Notes under the pieces: model-generated
What the model was told of the DNA's origin: nothing
Database searches by the model: none
Seen by the model: only the letters and a program-made list of their open reading frames with translations
Shown: positions 5,401 to 5,825 of the stretch, piece by piece
How the letters are laid out: each line of letters begins with the position of its first letter
Position numbering within the stretch: position 1 is the stretch's first letter
Made by a program: the position numbers and the translations under genes
Source: Candidatus Phaeomarinibacter sp.
Lineage (GTDB): Bacteria > Pseudomonadota > Alphaproteobacteria > CGMCC-115125
Direction of reading: 5' to 3'
Assembly (NCBI GenBank): GCA_028279995.1
Contig: JANQMQ010000655.1
Coordinates: 1-5,825 of the forward strand
Length of the DNA stretch: 5,825 bases

Positions 5401-5415
5401 GACCCCTGACAGGCA
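5381..5415. repeat. Inverted repeat between recJ and tRNA-Glu
   Basis: TGCCTATC at 5381-5388 and GACAGGCA at 5408-5415 are inverted copies with one G-T mismatch, separated by 19 bases. On the recJ transcript this could fold into an eight-pair stem, but no U-run follows it, so it is a poor intrinsic terminator. The loop contains the candidate -35 element of the tRNA promoter, so a protein-binding site is another possibility. Function not established. Confidence 0.3.
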
Positions 5416-5455
5416 ATTTGTGCGACTTTTTGGGGCAAAATCGGCACCAGACGGG

Positions 5456-5825
5456 TCATGAGGCAGCAGCAGCGTCCTCAATGTGCAGTTCAACCGCCTC
5501 TCCACCCCGCCAATTGTCTCTTTTGAGGCGTCCGGCGGCATGAATCCGCTCATCTGCCCCCGCCAGCAAGGCCTGCCCGAGAGGCTGATCCGCGCTTCTG
5601 AAGGCGACAGCCTTGAGATTCTTGCCGCTGGCACCCTTGAGCGTCACGCGGACATGGCCGCTCCCCACGATGTCCGCAAAGGCGATGCGGGCGTCGGAGA
5701 TGGCGATTCGCGGTTCCGGGTTGCCAGCGCCATAGGGACCTGCCTGTGCGATCATGTCCACAAGGGACGCAGTTGCACTGCCGCAGGACACCGCGCCGTC
5801 GAGGGTGAGAGCGAAGCTTGCCTGG
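5456..5825 (-). CDS. recJ: Single-stranded-DNA-specific exonuclease RecJ, C-terminal part
   Basis: The frame runs open from the window's right edge to TGA at 5458-5456, so only the last 122 or so residues are visible and the start lies outside. RecJ is the cytosolic 5'-3' single-strand DNA exonuclease of RecF-pathway recombination and mismatch or base-excision repair. The piece begins QASFALTLDGAVS and contains GPYGAGNPEPRIAI, the well-conserved motif at the junction to the OB-fold domain, followed by beta-strand-rich sequence with HVRVTLKG and LKAVAFR, and ends VELHIEDAAAAS. The catalytic DHH/DHHA1 motifs are out of view. The GTG at 5791 is an internal codon, not the start. The gene ends 117 bases before tRNA-Glu on the same strand. 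Confidence 0.92.
   Translation of the reverse strand, partial: QASFALTLDGAVSCGSATASLVDMIAQAGPYGAGNPEPRIAISDARIAFADIVGSGHVRVTLKGASGKNLKAVAFRSADQPLGQALLAGADERIHAAGRLKRDNWRGGEAVELHIEDAAAAS

Noticed and set aside
5317..5634. Minus-strand open frame covering the tRNA gene and the recJ end
   Set aside because: It runs through the tRNA-Glu sequence and is out of frame with the clear RecJ C-terminus, so it is not a gene.

Overview
The window looks like ordinary chromosome from an alphaproteobacterium. The evidence is two proteins resembling the PAS_5 family (common in Alphaproteobacteria), a short DksA/TraR-type zinc-finger protein of the kind carrying an LDQ...VGRLSRMDA segment, a Sir2 deacylase, the cytochrome b561/YceI pair, and a tRNA-Glu with a U72-A73-CCA end. 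Base composition is fairly GC-rich and even, and I see no insertion sequence, phage gene, CRISPR array or other mark of recent transfer. Genus-level placement is not possible from the sequence alone.

Left part (1-1783). The window opens inside a short-chain dehydrogenase/reductase-fold gene whose catalytic lysine is replaced by arginine. Its S-x12-Y-x3-R spacing and PNF loop are those of halohydrin dehalogenases, not of NAD(P)H-dependent dehydrogenases. Four bases later comes a PAS_5-like protein on the same strand. This pair converges, with a 14-base gap, on a Sir2-family NAD-dependent deacylase on the minus strand.

Middle part (1784-4235). A 118-base divergent spacer separates sir2 from a plus-strand run of four closely packed genes: glyoxalase I (gloA), an exported Sel1-like repeat protein, a four-helix cytochrome b561, and a periplasmic YceI-like lipocalin. 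The gaps are 15 and 19 bases, then a 4-base ATGA overlap. This is probably one operon. It joins methylglyoxal detoxification to a membrane/periplasm redox or isoprenoid-handling pair.

Right part (4236-5825). A minus-strand unit encodes a second PAS_5-like protein, which overlaps by 23 bases a 114-residue DksA/TraR zinc-finger protein; this unit meets yceI tail to tail with 4 bases between stop codons. Upstream of it lie tRNA-Glu(TTC) and the 3' end of recJ, both also on the minus strand.

The most notable item is the putative halohydrin dehalogenase, from an uncommon enzyme family, possibly coupled to a PAS_5 protein. I found no convincing evidence of a wholly new multi-gene system. No gene-free stretch exceeds 300 bases.
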